A DNA stretch of 64,000 nt, from assembly GCA_023091665.1 (NCBI GenBank), contig JALJCQ010000030.1, positions 994,501 to 1,058,500 of the forward strand. The letters are read 5' to 3'. Below, one piece after another: positions 53,729 to 63,863 of the stretch. The stretch's first letter is position 1. Each line of letters opens with the position of its first letter. This stretch comes from Pythium myriotylum. Taxonomy: Eukaryota; Oomycota; Peronosporomycetes; Pythiales; Pythiaceae. The notes under the pieces were generated by a model that saw only the letters and a program-made list of their open reading frames with translations, did not search any database and had not been told where the DNA came from. The translations under genes were made by a program, and so were the position numbers.

Positions 53729-54618
53729 TCAGCGGCGTAGGGTCCTCGCGGACCTGGCGCGAAGTCTTCCTGACGCGGTGTTGGCGCCGCACCGTCACAT
53801 GGACGCGGAGCTGCTCACGCGGTCCAGTCATTGGGCGGCCTGCTCGCCGCGTGCCGAGCGCGCAAGTGGGAGGAGCGGCATCGCTGGTCGCGTCGCGTGT
53901 GTCCTCCCGGTGCGGAGCCACGAGCGCGCGCAACGTTCGAGGAATGTAATGGGGGAAGTGACGTTGAAGAGCAGGTCGGACCATTAGTGCCGCCGGTCCG
54001 AACCGGGAATCACTTGGAGAATGTATGTGGAGCCGGTCCGGTTCCGACCTCCTGGGACAATCGCTGCTCGGAGATCGCCAGAAACTGATCGGTGGTCCAG
54101 CTCAACGAAGTAGAGCCGCGCGCGTGCGATGGGTTCAGCCGGAGGCTTCGGCGACGCGTCTGCGCTGCCTGCGGCGTCGCGAGGAACGCGCGGCGCGTTT
54201 AGTGAATCAGCGAACGGGCGCGTGGGTGATGAGGAGAGCCACCCCGAAACGAAAGGCGTCGGCGATCGAACGACGAGAGCGGGAGCTCTTTGGTCCCGTA
54301 TCATCGATTCTTGGAGGTTGCAGTAATAGGGTATTACCTACAAAGGTGGGATCAGATGCGATCAGCTGGAAGGATTACATTGGATACAAGGGGTTTATGC
54401 GACGTGTGCAAGGATAGTTATCAGGCCTCCAACACCGAAGTCGAGGCTCTGCGCATTAGTTCACGGGGGGAATGGGGCTGTCCATGGGCGAGGCACGCGC
54501 TCCGCCACAAGGCCATCAGGCCACAGACAGACTGGGTGACACGCGGTGACCGCCGTGGGCAATCTTCTCGCTCGATTCGATCCATTCTCGAATTCGCCTC
54601 CAGTCGGTCTCACCTGGT
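53729..54618. other. Intergenic between the receptor-like gene and protease 1
   Basis: It should contain the unresolved first exon(s) of the receptor-like gene (minus strand) and the promoter of protease 1. No separate gene is evident. Confidence 0.4.
54579..54595 (+). promoter_or_regulatory. Initiator-like element of protease 1
   Basis: ATCCATTCTCGAATTC fits the oomycete initiator pattern (YCATTYY...AWTTY) and lies about 25 nt before the protease ATG. Transcription start is inferred. Confidence 0.5.
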
Positions 54619-55974
54619 ATGGTCTCGCTCCGCTCCCTCGCGACCTCGCTCGCGATCTTCTCACTCGCGTGCACCGGCCATGCCTCTGCGGCAGCAACGC
54701 CCTTCATCATCGGCAAAGAGCAGACCGTGAGCTACGCACTCAACACGACGGCCCGAGTACCGGCTCAGCAGACCATCGCAGTCGCCGGCGCCAAGTTCCT
54801 CACCATCCATTTCTCGCAGTTCTCGCTCGCGCCAGGTGATGTTGTCTCGCTCAGTGACGCTACTGGCAACGTCGTGGCCGAGTACTCCGGCCTGGGCCGC
54901 GGTGATCTCGGTGACAAGGGTGGCTTCTACGCTGTGCAGATCTTCGGCAGCAGCGTTACCCTTCAGTACAAGCCGTCTCCGCTCACAGCCGCAGCCGGCG
55001 ACTTCGGCTTCGCTGTCGACAAAGTCGTCCGCAGCTCGAGCACAGGTTCGGTCTCCTCAATCTGTGGTGACAGCCAGCTGGAGCCGGCCAAGTGCTTCCA
55101 AAGCGATTCGCGTATCCCACTCGCGTACACCAAGTCGAAGGCAGTCGCACGGCTCACGTTCGGCACGAAGACGTGCACCGGCTGGCTCGTGAGCGGCCAG
55201 GGCCACTTGTTGACGAACTTCCACTGCATTGCGTCCCAATTCGAGGCCTCTCAGACTCAGTACGAGTTCGAGGCCGAGAGTCCCACGTGTGACGACCAGT
55301 GTCTGACCTCCGGTAGCTGCCGCGGTGTATTCGGTGCGACGACTGCCAAGTTCCTTGGTGGCGACGAAGCGCTCGACTACGCACTTGTGAAGCTGGACGC
55401 GAGTGTCGATCTCTCGAAGTACGGTTTCCTGAAGCTACGTGTTGCTGGCCCGGTGGACCAGGAGCCGATCTACATCCCGCAGCACCCACGCGGGCGGGCC
55501 AAGGAGGTTACGGCCACGGTCGACGGCGGTGATGTTGCCCGCGCGACGGTCGGCGTGTCGGACTTCTGCGGCTCATACCGAGTGAAATACGTTGCTGACA
55601 CTGAGGGCGGGTCGTCTGGTTCGCCGATCCTCGCAGCCAAGGACAACGCAGTCATCGGCCTCCACAGCTGCGGGGCTCCAACTACTGGCGCCTGCCAGAA
55701 CTCGGCACTCGATGTGCGCACACTCATCTACGAGCTCAAGCGCAAGAACATTTTGCCGGCTGACTCGCTCGACGATCCAAACACCGAGGTCGCTGATGGT
55801 CCGTGGCTGCCGCCTAAGCCGACGCCAGCGCCGACGGGACCACCGACGCCTGCACCAACATTGGACATCTGCCCGGGCTTCAAGTCGAAGAACACTTGTG
55901 AGGTCTTCACACAGGGCAAATGCATGTGGATCAACAATTCGACGTGCGTCAAGAAGACCACAACGTCCACGTAG
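54619..55974 (+). CDS. Secreted trypsin-like serine protease 1
   Basis: 451 residues, single exon. A signal peptide (MVSLRSLATSLAIFSLACTG, cleavage near ASA at 23-25) is followed by a propeptide-like beta region (about 30-130: FSQFSLAPGDVVSLSDATG, GLGRGDLGDKGGFY) and an S1-like catalytic domain. Visible triad: His202 in LLTNFHC, Asp253 in ALDYALVKL, Ser333 in GGSSGSP. The GSSGSP form and the fold order recall bacterial lysyl-endopeptidase/glutamyl-type S1 enzymes more than digestive trypsin. A short PTPAPT linker leads to a Cys module, CPGFKSKNTCEVFTQGKCMW, which may bind cell wall or substrate. Extracellular protein degradation is the expected role. First of three paralogues. Confidence 0.9.
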   Translation: MVSLRSLATSLAIFSLACTGHASAAATPFIIGKEQTVSYALNTTARVPAQQTIAVAGAKFLTIHFSQFSLAPGDVVSLSDATGNVVAEYSGLGRGDLGDKGGFYAVQIFGSSVTLQYKPSPLTAAAGDFGFAVDKVVRSSSTGSVSSICGDSQLEPAKCFQSDSRIPLAYTKSKAVARLTFGTKTCTGWLVSGQGHLLTNFHCIASQFEASQTQYEFEAESPTCDDQCLTSGSCRGVFGATTAKFLGGDEALDYALVKLDASVDLSKYGFLKLRVAGPVDQEPIYIPQHPRGRAKEVTATVDGGDVARATVGVSDFCGSYRVKYVADTEGGSSGSPILAAKDNAVIGLHSCGAPTTGACQNSALDVRTLIYELKRKNILPADSLDDPNTEVADGPWLPPKPTPAPTGPPTPAPTLDICPGFKSKNTCEVFTQGKCMWINNSTCVKKTTTST

Positions 55975-56646
55975 AGCTAGGGATTCGATTAAATAGTATT
56001 TAGTGCAATAGAAAAAACTTCTTGGGCCGAAGAGATGAGCCGAGCATCGGTTAGTAGAATCGAGGACGAATGGTGTCAATGCTTAGTCCTATTATCTTTC
56101 AACGACTAGGCGATCTCGATCAACTAGATCGCAAATGCACATGATTGCCATAGCGTGAGGGCTGACTCAGAACGAGCAAATTTTCAAGGCCATACTTCTA
56201 CACAAGTCTCCCAATTGAGAAGACAAAGAACGCTCGGATTTTGCAAGTGTCGCAAACGATGAATCACTCATTGAGGACCCTCTCAGTCTCTATCCTAAAA
56301 TTCACTTGAGCCATACGATTTCTAGGGTAGGTACGAGAGGTGAGATGTTTCGTCACGGCCGGCCGTTTTGGCTGTCATTATTCGTCTTTATTAGTCGTCT
56401 GGGCGTTGTCACAGCTAAGTCCACTGGCTTCATGTTACAATTCCTCGAGGATTTGAGGCAAGCCACAAGTAAAGACCTCATTCTCCGCCAGTCTCACTTC
56501 TCGTGAGGTGGCTTGTTGAATCCACCGATTCATTTACTTGGGTGGCGTGAGGACGGTAGTGGCCGACGAAGTCACCATCGTGTCTGGGCTACAGCACTGA
56601 TCCAACTCGGACAGGAATCCCATAATTCAAAGCACTTCGTGCGGTC
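55975..56646. other. Intergenic between protease 1 and GH5 gene
   Basis: No gene is seen; short A/T-richer stretch with only brief open frames. Confidence 0.5.
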
Positions 56647-58560
56647 ATGAGCGACACGACTCCTCTACGCGAAGCGGAATCCAGCGGTCGCGCGACGTTC
56701 CACAACAGCGAGTTCCCCGGTGGGATGTATCGCCAGTCGGACGATCATTTCGGGCTGTCAGACTCTCGCAACTCGGTCTCAGCTCGGAGCGGAGGTCCGC
56801 GGCAGACTGACTTCCTGATCAGTGCTGTCCAGCCCGCTGAGGATGCCCGACCGGAACGCAAGGCAGACTACAAAGGTCGCCGTCGGGTAAGTGCCATGGG
56901 CTCACTGGCAGGAGTGTTTCCAGCACAATCTGACCGTGGTTAATACTCGTTTAGATCTGGCCAGGGCTCCTTCTGTTTCTCGGCTTGATTGGAGCTGCAG
57001 CATCTCTCATCTCGCTCAATGCCATTGATGCTCGCAACAAAGCCAAAGAGATCGAGGCTCAGTACGAGTTCAACCTTCAAAGCAGTCGCCGCATTCGCGA
57101 CGGAACCAACAGCACCACTGACCTCATCGAGGATGACGGGCAAGTCGGAAACCCGAAAAAGTACCCAAGCATGGGCTGCGAACTGCCCGACTACCAGAGC
57201 AAGAACGGCCAGATCGTCGCTGTGTCGTCCAACGGCACCGAGGTGGCCGTGGGGATCAAGGGCATCAACTGGTTTGGCATGGAGACGTGCGTCACTCTGA
57301 TGATGGAGTACCTCTCTTTACGTAGTCTGACAGCTTGGTATTTCTCTAGTGGTGTCAACATCCCATTCGGCCTTTGGGAGAACTCAGAGAACGGCACAAC
57401 AGCGGTGAGTCTCCTAGCATGGACAATACCACCTACTTGATGAGAGTATCTGACGTACGAATCTGCCACAGTACGAGATCGCATCGTTCCTGGCACGGAA
57501 CATGTTCAACAGCGTGCGTCTCCCCATCTGCATCAAGAGCGTCCTGAGTAACGTACCACCACAGAAGAACCTCGTCAACCTCAACTCGAACCGTGCACTC
57601 AACATCTCGACCTACATGTCGGCGCTCAAGAGTATCGTCCAGTCTCTTGCCTTCCGTAAGATCACGGTGCTGTTTAGTCTCCACACACTCGACTCCAAGA
57701 AATCGGGTGGTGCTTGGTACAGCGACGAACTCGGCGTCAGCGAGGATGACTTTCTCTCTGCTGTCGATATTCTTACGAAGAACCTTTGCACTGCTGAGTA
57801 CTGGAATATCATCGGACTGGACCTCAAAAACGAACCTCATGAGTGCTCATGGGGAGGCAAAGACCCAGATTGGCAGAAGGGCGCGACACTGATTGGTAAC
57901 CGCATGCATGAAGGCTGTCCCAACTGGCTCGCGTTCGTGGAAGGCGTCAACGCAGGGCACACAATCATGATGAACGGAGTCCAAAAGTCGTACTTCGATT
58001 GGTGGGGCGGAGGGCTCCAGGGAGTCGCCAAGAATCCAGTCGTGCTCAAGGTCCCGAACAAAGTCGTCTACTCCCCGCACTATTACAACACAGGAGTGAC
58101 GCCGCAGTGGTACCTGTACGGAGGCGGTACGCACCAGGCCGACATGACTATCAAGGGATATGTCGAGCTGGACGACGACGCACTCCGTTACAACGTCAAC
58201 GTGACTTTCATGGACCAGTTTGGCTACTTGGCGGTGGCTCGCAAGGATGCAGTCGTCATGGGCGAGTTTAGCGGTCTGTACGTACGAGACGCCCACCCGA
58301 AGAAGACGACCAAGCGTACTACTGACTACCTCATTGAGATGATGCTCTACTCGGGCATGGCCGGAGCCTACATGTGGTCACTCAATCCCGAGAGTGCGTA
58401 CCAGTTCAATCCAGCGGACACGAGCGGTCAGTTCATTGAAGGTTTGCTCAACGACGACTGGCTGACGCCCAGCAAGGAATACCTACAGGGCATGGCGGCG
58501 ATGGACAAGTTCAAAGACCTAAAGATGTTCCCGTGCTTTCCGACTGTTGAGAAAAAATAG
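56647..58560 (+). CDS. Membrane-anchored GH5 glycoside hydrolase (cellulase/glucanase type)
   Basis: Four exons (56647-56886, 56955-57286, 57350-57404, 57472-58560; introns 68, 63 and 67 nt) encode 571 residues. The cytosolic N terminus (about 80 residues) is followed by one membrane helix (IWPGLLLFLGLIGAAASLI), so this is a type II membrane protein with the enzyme outside. The GH5 catalytic domain begins GINWFGMETGVNIPFGLWE; the acid/base Glu is in LDLKNEP (about E330) and the nucleophile in VVMGEFSGLY (about E474), with SPHYYNTGV and GAYMWSLNPES between and after. Beta-glucan or cellulose is the likely substrate; remodelling of the oomycete's own cellulose wall is possible because the enzyme is anchored. 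It sits between proteases 1 and 2 on the same strand. Confidence 0.88.
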
Positions 58561-59745
58561 AGATCTTCTTGTACAATGCTGATTACGATGGGGTGCTGCC
58601 CACGCCTTATTACGAAGTAGGCCGTCCAGTGTGCAATCGAAGTGGATGACCCACCACTTTCCCAGATGGAGGAGTTAGTCTCGACCATCCTTCCCGTGGC
58701 AGGAAAGTTGACAGAGTATTTGCGACCCGTGTTCAGATCAGTAAGCCGAGTCACCGTCGTAACCAGATGCATTCAATGCCCTTCAACCAGCTGGTAAACT
58801 TGTCACGTTCGTCTGACCTCATTGACACGATCAAGTCCAACACGAGTCAGTGTGGGGAGCTGTTACATCCGCGGATACAACAGCCGTCCAGTTGTGATGG
58901 ATCGACCGGAACGAACTGAAGCAGCCACACTTTTATCCCATGGAGAGCAGTCGAACGCACAAGAATCCCGTCCCTCCTCAAGGAGAATCTCGTCCACTGA
59001 ATAAAGACATCACCTTGATGAGGACGAAGAGAAGTTCTCACCGGGGTTGCTTGGGATATACCAATATTGCGTCAAAACCCCAATGTCGCCGTCGCGAAGC
59101 TCATTCCGACTTGAACCAATGTCGAAGCCAAACGCACACAAGGACGCCGGTGCTGAGAAAGCGAGAATGTGCTGCTTGCCATGGACCAACATCTACATTG
59201 AGGCCTGTATATTGTGCGATTGAAGATGCCCGAGCCTCCCACAATTTGCTACAGCAGGGAGTCAGTCCTCTTCTCTGGTGCATGGCGGACAGTACAACAA
59301 TACGTTCCCCTCTCCTTCCGTCTGGAAGACCATCGCGGGCTGTCTACATATCAGCAAACAGAGACTGTCTCGGCTTGCTGACATGTAGACAGTCAGATGC
59401 TTCTGGAGATGCATCGAACTGAAGTCAATGCTATTATCTAGATGCATCGAACGCCGCAACCAGCTGGTGGGCCTGTCATCCTCAACTGACAACATTAATG
59501 CGGCCAAGTCCACTGTGGGTCAGTGTCTGACGAGTCATCTACAGCACTGTCAATGTGCCCATTCGTGAAGGATCGGTCCACACTCTCTCAACGATCTCCG
59601 ACGGTCAGTCAGCACGTTCGAGGTTGTCCATTCTTCCACGCGTTTCTCACTCCAACTAAACGAGACTCGTTCAGCGCTAAGGTCGCGAAGACCTATTGCG
59701 TTCATCCAGGGCCCTCATTTACCTATTTCCTCTTCACGGACCACA
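58561..59745. other. 1.2-kb intergenic region with diverged duplication and hairpin
   Basis: Two diverged direct copies of a ~95-bp segment lie at 58765-58860 and 59440-59530 (shared blocks AGATGCAT, CAACCAGCTGGT, CAAGTCCA, GTCAGTGT). A hairpin with 18-bp arms and one mismatch spans 59340-59392. No gene is seen. It may be debris of a duplicated protease flank. Confidence 0.5.
59713..59728 (+). promoter_or_regulatory. Initiator-like element of protease 2
   Basis: CCTCATTTACCTATTT closely follows the oomycete initiator pattern, about 18-30 nt before the ATG at 59746. Confidence 0.55.
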
Positions 59746-60954
59746 ATGCGCTCCCCAATCTCACTCTTCACGGCTCTCTCGCTCCTCGCGTTCGGATCCG
59801 CCACAGCCGTCGACGTCACGCCCCTCAAGACTGTAATCGGCCGAGAGCAACCGGTCGCCTACGCCGTCAACGCCACCGCCCGCGAGCCGTGGCAGCAGAT
59901 CATCGCAGTGCCGGGCGCCAAGATCCTCACCGTCCACTTCTCCGAGTTCTCGCTCGCGGAGGGCGACGTCGTCTCGCTTATTGACTCCACTGGCACTGTC
60001 GCCGCCGAGTACACGGGTCTCGGTCGCGGCGATCTCGGCGACAAGGGCGGTTTCTACTCGACGCAAGTCTACAGTAGCAGCGTCACAGTGCAGTACAAGC
60101 CAGCGGCGGGTATCGCATCGGCCGCTTCGGCCCGGCACGGCTTTGCGATCGACAAGATTGTGCGCAACTCGAGTCCTGCGAGCGTGTCAACGGTCTGCGG
60201 TGCGTCACAGCAGATACCAGCCAAGTGCCTAATCAATGACGCACGTCTCCCAGAAGCGTATACGACGTCAAGGGCTGTGATGCGACTCACCTACGCCGGC
60301 ATATCACCCTGCACCGGCTGGCTTGTAGGCACAGGCGGCTACTTGCTCACGAACAACCACTGCATGGATCAGGACCGTGTCGACACGGCGGCCAACACGG
60401 TATACGAGCTCGAGGCCGAGAGTCCGACGTGTGAGAACACGTGCCTGACTACTGGCAGTTGCCGTGGTGTCATCGCAGCGACGACGGCCAAGGTCATTGG
60501 CCAAGATGCAGCCCTAGACTACGCTCTGGTCAAGCTCAACACCACCCTCGACCTCTCCAAATACGGCTACCTCAAGCTGCGGGTCTCGGGCCCTGTCAAC
60601 AACGAGCAGATCTACATTCCTCAGCACCCATCAGGTCGCGCCAAGGAGATTGCGTACACCGTGGACGGTGGTGATGTCGCGCGGGTCACGACTGGTGTCT
60701 CGGACTCCTGCGGTGCCTACCGCGTCTCGTACACTGCGGATACACAGGGTGGTTCGTCTGGCTCACCGGTGATCGCAGCGAAGGACAACCTCGTCGTGGG
60801 TCTCCACAGCTGCGGCGCTAGCGGTCAGGCGTGCCTCAACTCGGGCGTGGATATCCGCGCGGTCATCTACGACATGATGAAAAAGAACATCCTCCCGCCG
60901 AACGCGCTGGACGACCCGACTGCTCCGATCCCGACTGGGCCATGGGGGAACTAG
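59746..60954 (+). CDS. Secreted trypsin-like serine protease 2 (no C-terminal extension)
   Basis: 402 residues, single exon, signal peptide MRSPISLFTALSLLAFGSA. It is the same S1-like enzyme as protease 1: propeptide-like FSEFSLAEGDVVSLIDSTG and GLGRGDLGDKGGFY, triad His in LLTNNHC, Asp in ALDYALVKL, Ser in GGSSGSPV, plus IYIPQHPSGRAKEI. It stops soon after the catalytic domain (PTGPWGN), so it lacks the Pro/Thr linker and Cys module of its neighbours. Secreted protease; the missing tail suggests a freely diffusing form. Confidence 0.9.
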   Translation: MRSPISLFTALSLLAFGSATAVDVTPLKTVIGREQPVAYAVNATAREPWQQIIAVPGAKILTVHFSEFSLAEGDVVSLIDSTGTVAAEYTGLGRGDLGDKGGFYSTQVYSSSVTVQYKPAAGIASAASARHGFAIDKIVRNSSPASVSTVCGASQQIPAKCLINDARLPEAYTTSRAVMRLTYAGISPCTGWLVGTGGYLLTNNHCMDQDRVDTAANTVYELEAESPTCENTCLTTGSCRGVIAATTAKVIGQDAALDYALVKLNTTLDLSKYGYLKLRVSGPVNNEQIYIPQHPSGRAKEIAYTVDGGDVARVTTGVSDSCGAYRVSYTADTQGGSSGSPVIAAKDNLVVGLHSCGASGQACLNSGVDIRAVIYDMMKKNILPPNALDDPTAPIPTGPWGN

Positions 60955-61360
60955 GGAGAAGGGCTTTGAAGGAATAAATAGAACGCAGTTGCAAGGTTTG
61001 TTGAGACCAGTCAGCGATCTGGACGACTTGGGAAGCGTTATCAGAAGTATGCTGACCGCAGGGATGGGTCGAGCTGTCACAACGAAGCTAATGCTCTCTG
61101 AACTTCCCATTTTCTGTAGAGGTACTACAACTGATATGTTCAACCAGATTTATAATCACATGGATACATATTCCAGAAAGTATCTATTGATAGAGTTGAC
61201 AGAGCTGAATGGGTGATGGCTAGTGATCCACCTTTCGCACTGCTCTGCGAATGGGCAGAGCCAGCTGATCGTGATTGCGAATGCTCAGCATCGACGTCAG
61301 CTCGCCTTCGCTCTCTTGAACTCGCTGGCCATTTCCATTTTTGCGATCGGCTCTCCAAGG
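60955..61360. other. Intergenic between proteases 2 and 3
   Basis: It contains the promoter of protease 3 at its right end; no gene is seen. Confidence 0.6.
61327..61342 (+). promoter_or_regulatory. Initiator-like element of protease 3
   Basis: GGCCATTTCCATTTTT matches the oomycete initiator pattern and lies about 20-35 nt before the ATG at 61361. All three protease genes have such an element at similar distance. Confidence 0.55.
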
Positions 61361-63211
61361 ATGGCCTCTCTCCGCTCGCTTGTCGCCAGCCTCGCATTAT
61401 TGGCCCTAGCTCAGTCGTCTCTTGCCACGGCCTTCGAGCCGGCCGCCACCATCGGCCGCGATCAAGCAGTCTCTTATTCAGTCAACGCCACATCGCGCGA
61501 CCCATGGCAACAGACCATCACGGTGGCTGGTGCCAAGTTCCTCACGGTCCACTTCTCCCAGTTCTCGCTCGCGCCTGGAGATGTCGTGACTGTCTCTGAC
61601 GCGACCGGCGCCGTCGTGGCGGAGTACACTGGCCTCGGACGTGGAGACCTCGGTGACAAAGGTGGGTTCTACTCAACGCAAGTCTTCAGCAGTAGCGTTG
61701 TTGTCCAGTTCAAGCCGTCACCTGTCTCGCCACCATCGGGTCAGTACGGCTTTGTGATCGACAAGGTCGTGCGTAGCTCCAGCTCAGCGTCCGTCTCGTC
61801 GATCTGCGGTGCCAACCAGATGGAGCCAGTCAAGTGCTACCTCAACGATCCACGCATGTCGGGTGCTTACACAAAGTCCCAGGCGGTCGCGCGACTCACG
61901 ATCACGGGGGGCAAGACCTGCACAGGCAGGCTCGTCGGTAGTGAAGGCCACATGCTGACCAACTACCACTGCATCTCCTCGCAGAACGAGGCTTCAAACA
62001 CCCAGTACGAGTTCGGTGCCGAGAGTCCGACGTGCGACGACCAGTGCCTGACGTCTGGCAGCTGCCGCGGCACTATCGCCGCGACCACCGCAACGTTTGT
62101 GGCTGGCGACGCAACTCTCGACTACGCGCTCGTCAAGCTCAACGCCACAGTAGATCTGTCGTCATATGGTTTCCTCACGCTCCGCATCGCCGGTGGTGTG
62201 GATCAGGAACAGATCTACATCCCACAACACCCTGGAGGCCGCGCCAAGGTTCTCGCAGTGGTAGTGGACAGTGGTAATGTCGCGCTAGCCACGATGGGAG
62301 TTTCGGACACTTGTGGATCCTACCGCGTTGGGTACGACGCCGATACCGAGCCGGGCTCATCAGGCTCCCCGGTACTGGCGGCGAAGGACAACCAAGTCAT
62401 TGCCCTCCACAGCTGCGGAACGTCGGACACTAAGAACTGCACCAACTCGGGTCTCGACGTACGCACGCTAATCACCGATCTCCGCGCCAAGAACGTTGTA
62501 CCAGAAGGAGCCATTGACGATCCGACCGCGTCCATTCCCGCCGGTCCTTGGCTCCCATCGACACCGGCACCGACAACCGCAGGGCCTGTCACGCCGGCGC
62601 CGACGCTCGACATCTGCCCGGGCTTCAAGTCACAGAACTCGTGCGCAGTGTTTACGCAGGGGCGATGTCTCTGGGTGAACGGCACGTGTGTCAAGAACCC
62701 GTCGTTCAGTCCATCTCCGCCGCCGGCGACGCCCGCGCCAACGCAAACAACTGCAGCTCCAACTCCAGCTCTGACAACTCCGGCACCAACGACTCCATCA
62801 CCAACGTCCCCGGCACCAACGACTCCGGCACCAACGACCCCGGCACCTACGACTCCGGCACCTACGACCCCAGCACCAACGACTCCGGCACCTACGACTC
62901 CGGAACCAGCGATCCCAGCACCAACGACTCCGGCACCTACGACTCCGGCACCTACGACCCCGGCGCCAACGAACCCGGCTCCGACGGCTCCGGCGCCTAC
63001 AACTCCGGTGCCTACAACCCCAGTGCCTACTACTCTCGTCCCAGCGACTCCAACGCCAACGACCCCGGCTCCCACGACGCCGCAACCCACGAAGGCGAGT
63101 GTGTTGGACAAGATCTGCAAGCCGTTCCCTCAGTGGTTTTGCTTTGGTGTGTGCAAGTGGAGCAGCGAGCAGGGTCAGTGTCGCGGCGTTGTATACAAAC
63201 AGCATTACTAG
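61361..63211 (+). CDS. Secreted trypsin-like serine protease 3 with Thr/Pro tail and two Cys modules
   Basis: 616 residues, single exon; I start at MASLRSLVASLALLALAQS (signal peptide), 61361. The catalytic domain matches proteases 1 and 2 (His in MLTNYHC, Asp in TLDYALVKL, Ser in PGSSGSPV, IYIPQHPGGRAKV). After it come a Cys module CPGFKSQNSCAVFTQGRCLW, a roughly 115-residue Thr/Pro/Ala tail of PAPTT-type pentapeptides, and a second, different C-terminal Cys module (ICKPFPQWFCFGVCKW). Such tails in secreted proteins are usually O-glycosylated spacers; with the Cys modules they could place the enzyme at a wall or polymer surface. Repeat length may vary between strains. Confidence 0.9.
   Translation: MASLRSLVASLALLALAQSSLATAFEPAATIGRDQAVSYSVNATSRDPWQQTITVAGAKFLTVHFSQFSLAPGDVVTVSDATGAVVAEYTGLGRGDLGDKGGFYSTQVFSSSVVVQFKPSPVSPPSGQYGFVIDKVVRSSSSASVSSICGANQMEPVKCYLNDPRMSGAYTKSQAVARLTITGGKTCTGRLVGSEGHMLTNYHCISSQNEASNTQYEFGAESPTCDDQCLTSGSCRGTIAATTATFVAGDATLDYALVKLNATVDLSSYGFLTLRIAGGVDQEQIYIPQHPGGRAKVLAVVVDSGNVALATMGVSDTCGSYRVGYDADTEPGSSGSPVLAAKDNQVIALHSCGTSDTKNCTNSGLDVRTLITDLRAKNVVPEGAIDDPTASIPAGPWLPSTPAPTTAGPVTPAPTLDICPGFKSQNSCAVFTQGRCLWVNGTCVKNPSFSPSPPPATPAPTQTTAAPTPALTTPAPTTPSPTSPAPTTPAPTTPAPTTPAPTTPAPTTPAPTTPEPAIPAPTTPAPTTPAPTTPAPTNPAPTAPAPTTPVPTTPVPTTLVPATPTPTTPAPTTPQPTKASVLDKICKPFPQWFCFGVCKWSSEQGQCRGVVYKQHY
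62745..63090 (+). repeat. 15-bp coding minisatellite (PAPTT repeats)
   Basis: About 20 tandem 15-bp units of the type CCGGCACCAACGACT / CCGGCACCTACGACT encode the Thr/Pro tail of protease 3. Because of the repeat all frames on both strands are open here; only the protease frame is believed. Confidence 0.85.
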
Positions 63212-63863
63212 TCGAAAAAAAATCAAATGATGTGATGAAAAGAGCACCTGAGCTATTACATCGACCGCTCGTTCATGGGTTCCACTACCACGTAGTTAGA
63301 AACAACAGCGTTGTGATCTCAAGTCCGCAATCCTTCGTATCAGAGCTTGACTATCTCGAGCAAGTGTTCGATCAGAACCGATGGAGATCCTGTCGCACGC
63401 CGCAGCGTCTCCTCACAATGACCAAAATCCACAAACTTCCATTGTGGACGAAGCCAAAAGAGGCGAATGAAGCACGTCATGCAATCCGGCGACTAGGTCT
63501 ACTGATCTAACGGTGTGTTCTTGGCTCTCTTCGATCATGGCATTCCATGATCGGACAGAGATGCTTGTGGATAGAAACAAATCAAAAACAGTACACTGAG
63601 GCTTGACCTCGATACGTGGCGCCAAAGTTCTCGGCACGTAGACGAGTGTCGTGGACATCGAACATGGAGCCGATACTGATAACCGTCGAATAAAAATAAT
63701 ACCGGTATTTATCAAACCTTGAACTTCCGGATATTATCCCAGTCGAAAATGACGTAAAATTCAACTTTGGAAAACTTTCCACCGTCCGTCCATCTTGTAT
63801 CAGTACATCAATATCTGAGTCGTCCCAAGCTCAGCTCATTTCTTCGAGGAGCTCTTGACGCGG
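63212..63863. other. Intergenic at right end
   Basis: It holds a 9-bp stem-loop at about 63532-63553. No gene is seen before the partial gene at the edge. Confidence 0.5.
63835..63849 (+). promoter_or_regulatory. Initiator-like element of the edge gene
   Basis: GCTCATTTCTTCGAG matches the start of the oomycete initiator pattern and lies about 20-30 nt upstream of the ATG at 63864. Confidence 0.55.

Noticed and set aside
59097..59112. Initiator-like GCTCATTCCGACTTGA
   Set aside because: No coding start follows within several hundred bases; the true protease 2 element is at 59713.
62320..63510. Long Gly/Val-rich and Ser/Thr/Asp-rich frames over the protease 3 tail
   Set aside because: They are readings of the 15-bp minisatellite in other frames and have no independent start context or domain.
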